Source: Rotaria macrura | Taxonomy: Eukaryota; Rotifera; Eurotatoria; Philodinida; Philodinidae | Length of the DNA stretch: 64,000 nt | Direction: 5' to 3' | Assembly (NCBI GenBank): GCA_900239685.1 | Contig: OENT01000533.1 | Span: forward strand, 1 to 64,000 | Shown: positions 36,909 to 51,212 of the stretch, piece after piece | How positions within the stretch are numbered: position 1 is the first letter of the stretch | Layout of the letters: each line of letters opens with the position of its first letter | Notes under the pieces: model-generated | Databases searched by the model: none | What the model saw: the letters and a program-made list of their open reading frames with translations, nothing else | Told to the model about the DNA's origin: nothing | Made by a program: the position numbers and the translations under genes

Positions 36909-39900
36909 ATGGTACTCAAACTACCACCACTCGAATTTACTGAAGCTCTAACCGATTCGCCTGAATTTCGTGAAAAACTTCGTCAGCATGAAAATGAACT
37001 TGAAAATACATCGAATGCAATAAAATCATTAATTAAAAAATTAAACGAAGTTATGGTAGCGAATAAAAGTATGTTTTCAATTAGATTTATAAATTAGATA
37101 CATGGAAATATTTTCTTTTCAGCTTTATCGAAAGCATCGCGAGGTGTTGCTGAAACGTTAAAAAGTTTTAAATTTTATGTTGTTGGCAGTAAACAAACCG
37201 ACGAAGAACGTGATATAGGTTTGTTAGTAAAATTCAGAAAAAAAATCAATTTCTTCATATTGATTTATTGTAAATTAGAATCATCACTTTCATACATGGG
37301 TGAAGTACTACATAGAATAGAAGAAGCAAGAGATGCACTCGTAAGTTTTCTTGAATAAAAAATTTATTTATGTAAATATTCCTTTTTTTCCTCATTGACA
37401 ATAGAATGCATCATCTGAGACATATTTGAAAAAGTTAGATGAATTTCGAAAAACTACAATTGGAAAAGCAAAAGTTTGTTCATCAAATAAAATTTCCAAT
37501 CGTTTGTTCTTCTTGTAGACTAGAGTTTACTTTTATGTTATTCTTTTAGAATAAAAAAAAAGAATTCGATAAAACAACACAACGATACTGTGCAATGATT
37601 GAAAATAATATGAAAATACCAACGAAAAGATCGGATCTATTTCAAGAAGTAAATTATCTAAATGATTATGCAGTTTTGTATCCATTACTGTTTCTATGCT
37701 TGCTTCAGGCTGATGCAAATCTTCAAATGCAAACAAAAAAGTTTCGTGAAGAAACACTTGACTACGTGTTTTTACTACAGCAAGTACAAGAGAGAAAAAA
37801 ATTTGACTTTGTTGAAACAGTAAATTATTAGAATATTGATTTTTCTACACGTTTGAACGATAGCAAAAGAAAAAGAAACATTCTCTATTCGTTTAGCTTT
37901 TGGCTCTCATGCTTAATTTTCTATCATTTTATCATGCAGGTAAACAAAACTAGGCGACACGTTAATGCTATTTTAATTTTTAATTCGTAAAAAAAATTTT
38001 CAGGACAAGAAATTTATAAAGAATTTGATTATTTTATACGATTTCTACATTATCGTGTATTGAAAGTAAGAAAAGAGAAGTTCTTCAGAGAATAAAAATC
38101 TCGATGTTTGCTTGTATTATTTTTAGTGTCGAGAAAATTTTGATTGTTTTCAACGTGAAGGTGAAGAATTAAAATGGAAAATGTTAATGGTTCGATAAAG
38201 CAAATAATTTAAATTAAATATTTGTTATTATAATTGTTTCTAGAGGCCTGAAGAACATTTACTTAAAAATCAAGAATTCGATCGCGAAGGTTATTTATTT
38301 CTTCTTGAACGAAGTATGTGTAGAAAAAGATGAGCAAGTATGTGTCAATGGCATTTATCTTTTCTTCTAGATAAGATTATCGGTACAACAGCAATTACCA
38401 AACATTATTGTCAATATAGAAAAGATATTAGTCTACTTCGAATGATTAATTTCACACAGACAAGTACAAAACAGGTATTGATTTGAAGAATTCAATCTGC
38501 ATTATTGAGATATGTCAAGAACGAAATATGAACCATACTTAGACTATGCTTCTTCTAGTTAGAAGATATTTAGTATTGCCTTTGAAGGTATCTCGTACGA
38601 AAGAAAAGGCATTAGAATTGATTCTCACGAGTCGAAAATAGTAGGAAAGAAATAAAATAGACGAATGATTAGTGTTAGTCGAACGTTATTGACGACGACA
38701 TAGTAAAATGAAGAGTAGGATATCAAAATGTTGACATGATAGATAACTTTCTTCATAATACGAAAAAGAAAATAAAAAAGATAAATCATGGGAAAACAAT
38801 ACTTCCTTTCTTCAACCCGTTCCATATAACCATTCATGCTGTAGAAATTAGAAGCAGTTAAGTTTTGAACCTGAATTTTTCACATTTACGATATGTTAGA
38901 TTCATAAATAAATTCTTCATTGATGAAGATTATCACAACAACATACAATGTCTGATTTTGTTACGAAAAACAGAAGTATGAGTTTTTAACATGGATTTCG
39001 AAATCTTGAACGAAAGATCTTAGTTAAGATCTCAACAAGAATACGTTTAAACTATTAGATATGCTAGAAACTGAGCCAGTACATGTTTTATTCATATATA
39101 AATTAAAGTTAAATTGAAAAGAGGACGAAAAAGACTTTGATTTCACTATCAAAAGCCAGATGTTTCAACCATATAAAAAGTAGCAATTATTAATTTAACA
39201 TTCTATGTATAAAAAAGATTTGTTCATCAGCAAGATCCTTCAATTGATTAATTGTTTATAAGTTGGCACCATGTGCATCGTGTAGACTCTAATCGACTAT
39301 GAATACTATCGATAGAGTTCGAGAACATAGCCAACCTTTTTTCAATGGCATATGTTTTTCTGTAAGAACGCGATAATATCCATCAGAAAAAAATTTCATA
39401 TTCAAATTTTGACATGACCATGATTGGAGAAAAATGAACTGAACGCGAATAATTTCTGGTGAAAATATGAAATGCAATATCTTATTACAAGTCCAAAGAG
39501 CATTCATCACGAGAGCACATATCATATATCGTTCATACATATGTGTATCAATAGATTGAATATTCTTGTGTGGCATAAGGAAAAAGATTCTGTGAGCTGC
39601 TATTGTGACGAGTAGCACTGCTCGTTCATGTTTTTTCCTTTAAATTTTCATATTGAACTTGTTAAATTGATTTTTCGACTAACGTAATATTTATTTCAAA
39701 GCTTCAATGTATTGACATTTGGTTTAAAATCATAAGAGAAGGGTCCACATCAATTTTACAATACTAAATACTTAATCGTATTCGTGTTCGTATGATGTAT
39801 TTGAAAAAGATTTAACAGTGCTGCAATTCATCCCTTTTGAGATCAGTAAAGAATAGTTGTAATTTCAAACAAGTATAAGGCTAAGCACGATAGTTTTTAT

Positions 39901-42900
39901 TTCAAGTATTTCTCAAGCTTTGACTAAACTATCTGTTTCGTATATTTTATTCTAGCTAACTCCATACGATGTATTTGTTCGTCATTGTCTTGTTCATCCA
40001 GCGGATGAAAAATTAGATAAACGCTTTATGTTTGATTTACATGCTATTGAAAAAGGTGGATCAACTGATAAAATGTCAATATTTACATTTCAAGCAATGA
40101 CCGACGAAGAATTCGAAGCATGGGTATCCATTTTTGGTGGACAAATACGTGTATCAAAACCGGAACGATCGCTGAAAACTGAAATGCAAAGTAGAAATTT
40201 TCATCTCATAATAGTTTCGGTTGTTCTCAACAAAACGACTCTATATTTTGCCTATGTAGATGAATTGGACGATTCGGGCATTGATTTCGTTAAGAAATGT
40301 ATCCAAGTTATTGAACGACGTGGCCTTGATGAACAAGGTCTTTATCGTGTTGTTGGAATGCAATCAAAAGTTAATTCTGTCGTAGCTGGTCATTTCGGTA
40401 ATTTTCGAATCGTTTTTCTTTATCTAAATTCAACACAAGAAAACTATATATATATATATATATACATATGTTTAAGATGCGCATAAAACTCTTGCGCAAC
40501 GATTAGCAACGCCAGTTGAAGAAGATATGGAATTAAAAACTATTTGTTCAGCACTTAAACTCTTCTTACGAACATTGAAAGAACCTGCTTTTACATTTAA
40601 ATTGCATAATCGATTTATAGAAGCAGCAAGTATGAAATATTTCGTGAAGTGCTACTTGTTTAACCTATTAAATTTAGTGATCGACGATAAAGCTGATCGT
40701 ATACGAACACTTCATAGTTTAATAAAAGAATTACCGAAACAAAATTATGATTTATTATACATTCTTATGACGCATCTACATAAGTAAATCATTGTTAAAT
40801 TTGTTCTGAATTCTATCAATGAACGACAAATTTCATTTGTAGAGTATCACAACATAATGAAAAAAATCTTATGACTCCTGTCAATTTAGGTGTTTGCTTT
40901 GGTCCATCATTACTTAGGCCAGAATTTGAAACAGTTTCATCGATATATGATATTAAATTTCGTAATGCAATCGTTGAATTAATTATAACACATCACGAAA
41001 AAATGTTTAAATCTAAACTTGAACAACAAGATATCGATGAAATGGTTGGCTCAAGTGAACAAGATCAACCGGCAGTCGTCAATTTAAACAATTCATTATC
41101 ATCATTAGCTGTAATAGTTGTATTGCTTTAGATACGAACATGAATGTTCAGAGCAATTGATTCTTCGATCTTGAGAAATCACTATTTTCTTCCTTCAATA
41201 GACTTCTAGGGGCTTCTATTAAATTTTGTTTTCTGGATTTCCCGAGAAAAAAAAAGGCTTTTCATCTACTCTGTACAAAATTTAGGAGTTATCATTCCGA
41301 TTTTTATCGATCTCAATAGATCACTGAATACTAAAACGAAAAAATGATAACATCGAGACTATGTTCATTTATTTTTTAGTCTCTTGCAAGACGAGCACCA
41401 CCGCCGACCAGTGAAATGATCGAAACAACAGCTGATGCACGTCGACGAGGTTTATATAATCCAGATTATCATATTAATGAAACAAATAAGCATTTGTTTC
41501 CTCCTATGCCCGATGATAATATTAGAAAAGAATGTAAGTAGAAAATAATTCACTTGTGTCAACATGCGAGGGTCAAATACGTCGTACTCCAATATCGATG
41601 AATGGTTTTCTGTTTACATGGAATAGAAAATTAATTCGATTGTTCAAAATTTTGAACTCAGATGAACAATGAAAATTTAACTAAAACAGATTGAACTTTA
41701 GTTAAGTCTCGAAGGAAATTTCTTCTAAATTAACAACTTACCGGATTTTGACAATAGTTTTATGACTAAGAATGCTTTACAAAATAAATAATTAGTTTTA
41801 TCATGCGTTTCTTTACAGGACATTGTTCAAGTTCAACTATATTAAATTGTTTGTTAAATTTATGAAAAAATTATTCGATGTTATTTCTACAAAGTGATGA
41901 TTCGTATATAGCGTCCGATTTCCTTCGGTTTGAACTCTCCTAATCAAAGCTAATACATCGAAAATTCACTCACCTAATTCTTTACATGCAAAAAACATAA
42001 TGTTATTCAACGGAGATCATTGTTTGGAGAGAAAAAAATCATTACTTATGTATGCATCTGGATCTTGAAGTAAAGAGATTACAATATAGTACTTCAATGG
42101 TACTGTGGAGTAACATAACTATGAATAAATAATCGAGAGAGAAAGAACTGATACTACAGAAGAGATGCAATGTTTTTGACGAATTATCATATTGTTGTTT
42201 GCTCTTCATAACTTCTAAGTATTTCAATCACAGACGACGAACGAATCGGTCAGGCAAAATAGATTTCAATTTTTCTGTTTCTTTGAGAATAAAAATACCT
42301 TCGTGATACAATCGCGAAGCAATTGAATGATTCAATCAATAAAAAAAACTTTGATATTGATCATTCAGAAAATGATTTCTCCTTATATTGTTTATGATTG
42401 AATATCTAACATATTTTAATGCTTGATTTTTATTTTATTAAACAACAAATTGTAAATTATATTTTCTCTTTTGTTTAGCCAGTTCAAGTAGCAGTTTAGA
42501 ATCTCTTAGTAACGTATCATCGGGTGGTGTGCAATCGCTACATAGTAAATCAAATTTTTACTACCAATATCTCTTGTTGTCTACATGAACAATGTCTTTT
42601 TCTCGTCTAGGTTCCAATCCATTCAGTACTCTTAGTAGTCAAACACGCTCAGCTTCATCATCATCTTTTACGAAACAACTATCGTTATCAGATAATCCAA
42701 GTCGTGTATCAAGTACGAGTACGAATCTTTCGACATTATCAAAACCTGAATTGACATGTACATCATCTTCAACAATACGATCAACTTCAATGGAAAAAAC
42801 GAAAGGTTCTACATCAAAATTGTATGTCGACAATGAATTTATGTTTTTTGATTGAATCATATTTTAATATAATATATTGATGTTCTTCTCTCGTTAGACA

Positions 42901-43185
42901 AAGTCGTGCTATTACATTGTATCCTTGCATGGCTGATAATGAATCAGAGTTATCATTTAATGCACATGAAATTGTAACTCACAGTAAGTTTGAAAATGAA
43001 ACATAATAAAGATCATCTCAATTTATTGCGATTTTAGTTCGATTTTCAAAAGAACCTGGCTGGGTTAGTTTCATTGTAAATTTAATAAACTAAATCTCTT
43101 TCATTCATTCTAGTTAATGGGTACAATCAATGGGAAAACTGGTTTGATTCCAGAGAATTATATAAGTTTTACAAGTGGTGTATGA
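36909..43185 (+). CDS. ARHGAP26: GRAF/oligophrenin-type RhoGAP (BAR-PH-RhoGAP-SH3)
   Basis: Twenty-two exons: 36909-37068, 37123-37218, 37279-37340, 37405-37473, 37550-37648, 37709-37819, 37897-37939, 38004-38065, 38127-38189, 38244-38313, 38371-38474, 39956-40190, 40260-40397, 40477-40629, 40678-40783, 40843-41110, 41380-41533, 42479-42544, 42611-42821, 42898-42983, 43038-43063 and 43114-43185; every phase fits, giving 817 residues. Order: BAR (about 1-250), PH (about 268-380), RhoGAP (about 395-590) with arginine finger R421 in GLYRVVG, a Ser/Thr-rich linker, and SH3 (about 757-815) with ALYDY changed to TLYPC and the IPENYI end intact. The family inactivates RhoA/Cdc42 at curved membranes and focal adhesions. 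The domain order fits ARHGAP26/10/42; OPHN1 lacks SH3. The symbol marks the subfamily only. The long intron 38475-39955 (1,481 bp) splits the PH domain. Confidence 0.92.
38475..39955 (+). other. Long intron of the GRAF-like gene
   Basis: 1,481 bp between gtattg and ttctag splice signals. No nested gene on either strand could be supported; the minus open frame 39289-39618 has no recognisable domain. Confidence 0.4.
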
Positions 43186-45735
43186 ATATTTGAAGTGTTC
43201 TTTTTTCTTGTTGTGATACGACTTATTATCTACCCACATACATCTTTTATGTGTCGATCTTATCGCACGACTCTAGTCGCAATTGATTATATGCTAATTT
43301 GTTCAAATGAGAAAAAAAATCGAACGTTAAAGATAAGAATATTTATTTTGTTTCTAGCTTGTTTATTCGTGTGAAAATCAATCGTATTTTATTTTGTACA
43401 TTATTTCAATTATTATTCAATCTCTATGTCGTGTGTGTATTTGCGTGTGTGTGTGTGTGTGTGTGTGTGTAAGGTTTTTTTATTCGACCTTCTTATTCTT
43501 CCTCTATAATTGGTTGGAAAATGAATATTTTTTGTTTTTTTTTCATTTACTGAATTGTATGTTTCGTTTTCTAAAATCTCTTATGATTCACTACTCGCAA
43601 CGTTTTTGGTTTGGTGCTTCTACGTATACGTTGAGTAGTTGCACGAAAGTTTTTGTTTATTATTTATTGAATTTTCGTTTACTATCTAAAAGATGAGCAA
43701 GAGAATAGTAGATCGAATTCTAAGCGTATTAAAAATTGTTTGTTTTCCTTTTTAATGGTTCGATATCGATAATGTGACCAACCACAATCAAGGCAGACCA
43801 TTTTGTATTCGTTTAACGAAGAGACTTGAAAGATTATTTTCGAAGTATTGATGCTATCATTTTGAGATTGATAGTGTAACTTTTAGATTCAAGCGCGGAA
43901 AGTTCGAGTTTGGATTGAACGAACGTCAGTCAACACATTCATTCTTATACAACATAGAAGCACCCTTTCTTTTGTCGTTAATGAGAGGAAAAGAGTGAAG
44001 TTTACTATATCATTGAATGAGGCGGACAATTTGCTTGCAAAATATAAACTTGAACATTCACGAAAGATCGTTCTATAGATTTTTGTTTGTTTACCATTTT
44101 ATTGCAATGCATTATATTTTGTCAATATTCTAAAGACGCCCTTTCGAACTAATATAAGTAAGTTCAAAGAAAACAGTTATCATGGAACTATCTGTCCGAT
44201 ATTCTTTTTCCATGACATTGATTAATTGAAGTGGTGACACATTTCTTCTTCATTACATAAGATAAGACAAGTAAAATTGTTATGATGTAAGAGTCAGAAT
44301 CGATGACGAGTTCACTGAAAAGTTCGATCGTTAAATTCAAACATTATTCTTTATAATCATTACGATCTACATTAGAATTCAATACAGAACTTTTATTTGA
44401 AATCTATTTTTAAAAGAAACTGTCATATAATGGAAGTATGATCTAGGAGAGACTATTAATACAAAAGAAATATCATTCCTATTCTCTGTTTCGATTGAAT
44501 TTCACTCAAAAACATGAGTCAATATACGAATGAAATGTTCATTCATCGATGCAGATCACACATGATGAGTTTGAAAAATGTTCCGTTACTTTTCGTTATC
44601 TACAAACGAGAATTCATTGCACTTTGTTTTTATATCCAATGAATAGATAAAAGATTTCATAAATTACTGATTTATGTCATACAGAAACAATAGATACTAA
44701 ACCTTCAACTATCAATCAGGATGACGCATTTATTCTGTGCCTTTTTCAACTGTCAATATTTGAGTAGAATCCATACGATTTGATTCAAACCAAACAACGC
44801 ATCAACGATCACATTACTGACGCATAACAATTCAATAGAACAAGTTAATATAAAGCAAAATAGGATTCTCAACTGTTTTTTTGTAATGCTGCATTTTCAC
44901 TTAACTTTCAAGGTTGACATTGAGAAAAGTCGACAAGGTAAAATCCATAAAAACGTTTCATTAAGAAGTAAAAACAGAAGCTTAATTTTTTTCTCATTAT
45001 AGAAATACAACATGTACGTGAGTCATAAATGTCGTTAACTTTTCTATTTCTTCTTACTTTTGTTTTTATTACATACAAGTTATTTAACAGTATATAGAAT
45101 ATAATGAAAAATCGCTCGTACTAACAATATAAAAAGTTTCGCAAGGCAACTGATCGAATAGGACTGGATCGAAGACTGAATTGTAGAAGCCATTTGTCAT
45201 GAAAGAAATTTGACTATGTACTGTTTTGTTGACCTATCATCGTATCATATGTTTGTTTTCATCTATATGTCAATCAAATTTTCGCAAATCTTTGATCTGT
45301 TGACAATGAAGACTTTTTTTTCATGTTTTTTTGATTATTCAAGATCTTATCATTATCAATCAACATTCACTCTTTGAACACTAAGAAGGAAATTAACACA
45401 ATATTTAAAAAAAGAAATCTGTTTTCAAAACAAACATCATTAACAAATCAACATTGATAATGATAGAAAATAGATTAAGACGAACGCGATATACGAAATC
45501 GAAGAAGAAAAAGAATCATGTCTTGTACACAAACACGAACACAAAGAAAATAATAGTTAGTAGAGATGAAATATGTTTTGTTCATTTCATCAGTAACTAA
45601 TGAATAGTTTAAACAAAGATATATTGACCGTTGAAATGATAAGATATTTCCATTTATCAAACTACATGTTTCATGACTGACAAGCGCAGTAAAACGAAAC
45701 AGCAAAAACAATAGCTTTTTTCTGTTATGTATTTT
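43186..45735. other. Intergenic, no gene seen
   Basis: About 2.5 kb. It contains a (GT)n microsatellite near 43445-43470 and otherwise AT-rich sequence with no supported exon. Confidence 0.4.
43445..43470. repeat. (GT)n microsatellite
   Basis: About 13 GT units in the 3' flank of the GRAF-like gene. Confidence 0.8.
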
Positions 45736-46698
45736 TTAATATCCTTGAGTTAAAAATGGATGTTCAAGTATCTGTTCAACACTTATACGCTGACGTGGAT
45801 TAGAACGTAAACAACGCTTAAGTAAATCGACTAAGTTCTTATCAGAATGATTCGGTATTTTAATGTCTCGTCGTAATCGACCTAGAAAACTTAATTTTTC
45901 GTCATTACCAGTAAAAGCTTGTAATGGTCGATAACCGAATACCATTTCAAAAAGAATAACACCCAGTGCCCAAACATCTGCTTTATAACCACATCTTGAA
46001 CGTGCACTATTACCAACTCGTGAATTAACCATTTCGGGTGAAACATAATCTATTTAAAAGAATAACATAAGCATAGAAACAAATGTCTTCGGAAAAGTTT
46101 AATCAATTGCAAAGAAAAAGACAAGAATGTAACCTGGTGTTCCAGCTGCTGTTTTCAATCGACTTGTAACTTGAGGTGGTAATCGAAAACTAATACCCAT
46201 ATCGATTAGTCTTAGCGATGTACCATCTCTACCGACTTGAATAAAATTTTCAGGTTTACAATCTCCATGAACCAGACCTGATCGATGCATATAATAAATA
46301 GCTTCTACCATTTGTGGCCAAAATAGATGCACAAGTTCTGGAGGTAGTACTTGTCCATTCATTGCATATTCAATAAGCGTATCACGCAATGTTCCACCAC
46401 GTTCCATAACAATAACTCCTTGCTTGTCAGTATAATCGTGAGCAAACACGCGAATAATGTAAGGATTCCTTCGTTGTAAAAACGATAACAGTTGAACTTC
46501 TTTCCAGAAAGATTGTCGCCGAGATTCCGTATCAGCTTTAACATCTACTGATCCATGGAGAAAATTAACGACTTTAATAGCTACTGGTTGACCGGTTCGC
46601 ATGTTTCGAGCACCATAGACAAGGCTATGAAGACCATGGCCAATCTGTTCTTCAATCTGATAAGGAACACCGCGTACAAATATCCGACGGCTGGTCAT
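45736..46698 (-). CDS. TTK/Mps1-like protein kinase with non-canonical HGD and DMG
   Basis: Minus-strand exons 46698-46134 and 46049-45736, 84-bp intron, 292 residues: a kinase domain with almost no flanks. Gly loop GHGLHS (20-25), VAIK Lys42, probable helix-C Glu67 (WKEVQLL). The catalytic loop reads HGDCKPENF (144-152), with Gly for the usual Arg but catalytic Asp146, Lys148 and Asn151 kept. DFG reads DMG (166-168) and the APE-like motif is SPE. IIRVFAHDY, VIVMERG, LVHGDCKPENF, KADVWALGVILFEM and CLRSNPRQRISVEQILEHPF resemble TTK/Mps1, the spindle-checkpoint kinase, but the N-terminal TPR region is missing. All metal- and ATP-binding residues remain, so it is probably active. It may be a divergent duplicate with its own role. 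Intron donor is gttaca. Confidence 0.82.
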
Positions 46699-47110
46699 TG
46701 GAAAATACTGCTTACTTCTCAGTATCTACTAGTCAGTAATGGTGACTCAAAACATGGCTATCGAAGCAGACGTATAGATATTTTAACAAGTGCAAGCAAC
46801 GAAAACGAGTAGCTTGTACGAAAAATTCGTACGTCAAGGTCTTCTACGCATGATCGAATATATACAAGGCCAAAGACTTCAGACATCATTTGAATTGGTG
46901 CATTTCTTTATATCACTTGTGCTCTTCTCTTCTCTGTTTCTCTATACAGCATTATGTACATGAACGAAGGTTAATTTAATAGTGCATTTTTTTTCTTTTA
47001 TTTAAATGGGTTAGTCAATCTGCATTAAAAATAAAATAGGTTGATTCAAATATCAATAATTAGTATCTGAAGGTTCTTTCATATTCAAATATACCCTATC
47101 ATCAATCATA

Positions 47111-47154
<44 letters not shown>

Positions 47155-47431
47155 GAAAACGAATATTCAAGTTCATCTATTTTTTTGAAGAAGATTTTGT
47201 CGTGCATCTATATATTTATATCCTTGTAGTAAAATATTTGTGATCATTACGTATGAAGATAATACACTACGGAAATAAGCAATAAGTACGTGATCGAAGA
47301 ATTTATTTATTTTATTGATTTCGATTAATGGATTTCGATTTTTGAACAGCAGGAAAATATTAATTTGAATTATTCACATAAACAAGAAAGGCAATCATTT
47401 TTTTCAATAATACATACAATATCAAGCGTGT
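46699..47431. other. Intergenic with CA/TA microsatellite
   Basis: About 730 bp between the kinase start and the end of the EGF membrane protein gene, both on minus. A compound (CA)n(TA)n repeat lies near 47111-47153. No gene is seen. Confidence 0.4.
47111..47153. repeat. Compound (AC)n(AT)n microsatellite
   Basis: About 11 AC units followed directly by about 10 AT units. Confidence 0.85.
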
Positions 47432-48458
47432 TCAACTCATCATGTCGCCTCGTTTTGGTTTATCTTCAACTAAAATGGCAACAAACATATCGAAGAAATT
47501 ATTGAATATACTTTTTCTACATTACTATTTACCTCTCCATAAATCACAGAATTCCCCATAAATATCTGCTGGACAGATACATTGACCTGTAACTGAATGG
47601 CATATACCAAGACCACATGGTTTACAGATATTTTGGCATCCAATACCCCACCGATCCGATGGACATAGAACATGCGACGATGATGAATGATCAATTACTA
47701 CTGTAGTTGTTGATGTCGAAACATTAGTCGATGATTTTGTTAATAGCATGACAAGTGTTGATGAAGTAGTCGAACGAGTTGGAAATGGTATCGTCGATGC
47801 ATTCGATACATTTGTTAAATCATAATGATTGTTAACAGTCGTATTAATGATAACTGGACGAATCAATTTATTTAGTAGAAAAATTCCAAGAGCAATAATT
47901 AATAATAGAAGACCCGAAATAATACACGCATATAAAGCTAAACTTTTATTTTCAAGGTAGAATAGTATTGGTGATGTACTATGGGAAGTATTTGACGCAC
48001 AATGTTTTTCATCATCGTCCTCATTATCGAGCGTTTCATCATTCCGTGTATTATCGTACAAATTTTCATTGTCATGAGAACAATTCAATAAACTCTCTTT
48101 CATATTATACTAGAAAATGAAAATACAACGAATAGAATACATTTTCAATCTATCGTACGTTCACAAATATGCTTACATTTTCAAAACATTCAATTGGATT
48201 ATCATATGTATGTGCATATGTATTATCATAGTTATCATTATTATGAATATAGGATGATGATGAAGCTGAGCCCACATCTTCAACTAGTTTAGTACCATAT
48301 AAAAGATTTTCAAATTGATTTATAGATTGTATCGGTAATGTTGTTAAATAAGGATAAGTTGGTTGATTTGTAGTCGATGAATATGTTGTACAGACATAGG
48401 TTCGATTATTATAAATAGTATGACGATGATCAAACGACATTATTGTACGTGTTGTCAT
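47432..48458 (-). CDS. Single-pass membrane protein with one EGF-like module
   Basis: Minus-strand exons 48458-48177, 48109-47533 and 47469-47432 join in phase into 298 residues. There is no N-terminal signal peptide. A Tyr/Asn/Thr-rich and then acidic N-terminal part (about 1-145) precedes one transmembrane helix (ALYACIISGLLLLIIALGIF). A Ser/Thr-rich stalk with several N-glycosylation sequons follows, then a six-plus-cysteine EGF-like module (CPSDRWGIGCQNICKPCG, then GICHSVTGQCICP and YGEFC). This suggests type II topology with the EGF module outside the cell. The last small exon (ending GDMMS) is inferred from a phase match; without it the frame stops after two codons at 47525. The orthologue is not recognised. 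Possibly an adhesion or signalling protein. Confidence 0.7.
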
Positions 48459-51212
48459 TTGAAAGTATGAATGAATATCGTGAAAAAGAAAAGAGAGTTA
48501 GCCAATACACAGTATAAAATAAGATTATATAATATACCAGTAGCAAACTAAAGATTGATAATAATAATAATATTAATAATAATACCTCAAAAGCAAAATT
48601 TCAAGTGAACTATTTGACCGACAGTGAAAATTTACAGTCTTAAATCATATGCGTTTCATAAATGGGTTATGCAGTTTTCTTTTAATCGTTTGTGTATTGT
48701 ATATAACTGATATGTACATATATGTGTGTGTATCAGAGTAGCAAAAGTATACATTGAATGGTGACGCCGCCTACTCAAGAAAGAGAAAAGAATCACTTTT
48801 TCTTTCTCACTCTCTTCTTCGTTGCTATTTCATTTTATATTCAAGCCAACTCGTTATGCTGCTTTTGTTGATATAAAGAAAACAACACACTGAAGTAGGC
48901 TCCATTCTCTTATTTTGTTTCTATCCTTAAAAGTCAAACTAACACTTGACTGAACTGAAGCCTAGGATACTTGCTTTAGACTATCAAGTACTGACAAACC
49001 ATTGTCTAGATTTATACACATTTACATACATGTACATGTACAGAAGAAGTCTTATCGTGTCGAACAAGAGAAAGAGCGACCATGATGTACAAACGTTCGA
49101 AAGATATTTATAATTCCGATTAACAGTTCATAAAATATGGCTTCCAATAAAACTATTGTTCAAGGGTAAAATTTAACATAGCATACATGCACTAGTCGAT
49201 AGAATCGTTTTGTTATTTTTAAGCATACAATCATCTTGTAGGTACATACACGTATATATATATATAAATATAAATTGTATTGGCAATAGTAATGATAGTG
49301 ACGATCGAATGATAGAGCTCGAATTTTCTTTTGTTTGACAATACTTAATGATAATAGAAGTGTATGCTTTTAGGCTTCTGCCACCGTATGATTTGACATC
49401 ATAAAGAAATAAGATATGATTGATTTTGTAGAACTCTGACGAATATGTTTGTGTTACAGTGAACTTGTATGTATAATAGAGCTTTAGGTCCTATTGTCAT
49501 TCATGTATTGATTTATATTTTAAAATATGCTTGTGATCTACACTGTAATCCCTTAACAAATGAGCGTTTTGTTCTCTTCGTTTTTTTCAATGGCAATGAC
49601 ATAAAGAAATACACAATCTACCACTCAATCAAACTACGTATTGCAGCGATAATCTAAAATTAAACGTGAACGAACGCCTTCAAACATGTATACATATACA
49701 TTATACATACAGACACTTTTCTTTAGAATATACATATGTGTTTCGTGATATGTTGATATTAGAAAGCATATGCATGGTTTGATAAAATGAATACGAGATT
49801 GATCATGAAGAAAAGCTCATTTACACTTGCTATTAATATAAATAAACGATGTCGGCTAATAATGCTAAATGTATATGAATATGCTCAGTAAGGAAATCGA
49901 AGAAAATTATGCATCATCTGTATTTTTCTTGAGAATACGTCTATTGATATCATTTTTATTATGCTTTGATCATTAATTGTGATTAAACGTTGTCTTTCTT
50001 GAACGATGCGTTTATCATTCATGTGTTGAATTTTTATTGGCAGATCTACTTAGCTATATCATTTCTTTTATTTTTATATGTGCGAGATCATTAAATGAAT
50101 GACTGAGTAAATATGTATGACAGACTTGTTTTTGTTATTGTACTTTAAAAGAAATGAATGGTGATTATCTTGAGTATTAAGAAAAGTAGATGAAACAAAG
50201 TCTTATTTGTTATTTTTACGTAGGCTATGTATGATGTAATAATGATCTTTGATTATCAATAAATTTTTGCATAGGATTAGTTCATCGATTCTTTCTTGTT
50301 TTAGATTCAAGTTTAATGTAAACATCATATAAATGTATATGTTGCGTATTTGTAATGAGTAATCTGATTTCTAAATTGTTTATCATTCTGTTGTTCGCAT
50401 AACAATCAGAATCTTTCGAGTATACCTATTCTAAATTAATCTTTCAAAAACGAAAGTATTTTTGTTTAACTTCATTGCATGTTGTACAAGAATATATAAT
50501 TACGTGCTATCCATTCAAGTGAAGCGTAAATCTGAAGATTTACGTAAAGATATGAATATGATTTATTGTGCTACAAGAGAATAAATATTGATACTGGATG
50601 ACAGGAACATTAAGCCAGATATGGTATACAGAAGAAACACAAAATATTTCTTTATTATGATATCGCTTATGGATGAAATACAAAAACACGCATAGTAATT
50701 ACCACACTTTAACTAAGTATATTAATCACAGCAATCAGATTTTTATAAATGAGTTTAAGTATTAATCATACTTTGCTTTTTTTTCTCTAAAACTTATATT
50801 CGTGATGCATTGTCTCATTTCATGATATCCTGTCTATCGGTTATTCCATGACATCTAGATGAAGCACGCTAAGCATAATCAATTGTTAGATGTCGTGTAT
50901 AATCAATAAAAAACTACGACGACAAAAAAGAATCAATCGCTACATTCAATGTAAATATCAACAAAAATTCTAGCGACAATTGTTCAATTAGTCCAATTAC
51001 ACTTATTTTGTATTGCTGTAAGAGAAAAAAAAAAGAAATCTAGATATTTTTCTCACCTTATTGTATTTGATTCTTGACCTTATATATTCATTTAAACATT
51101 AAAAAACCAATTCAAAATCATATAGCCTCATATTTTCATTTTTTTTTGAACCCGTTTTTTGAAAATCCTTTAAATTAATACGATTTCGTTTAGATTGTCC
51201 TTCATAAATAAC
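48459..51212. other. Long gene-free stretch
   Basis: About 2.75 kb without supported exons. Short TA/TG-rich patches occur near 48715-48730 and 49252-49272. An acceptor-like cgtttag (AG 51192-51193) lies 19 nt before the DNAJC22 ATG. Confidence 0.4.

Noticed and set aside
40191-40259. Extra in-frame coding segment in the GRAF-like RhoGAP domain
   Set aside because: The 69-bp segment is open and a multiple of three, but it has GT-AG ends and its translation does not fit the family. Removing it restores the conserved join before LDDSGIDFVKKCI.
47107-47154. CRISPR-like or structured repeat
   Set aside because: Simple dinucleotide microsatellite; no spaced direct repeats occur anywhere in the window.
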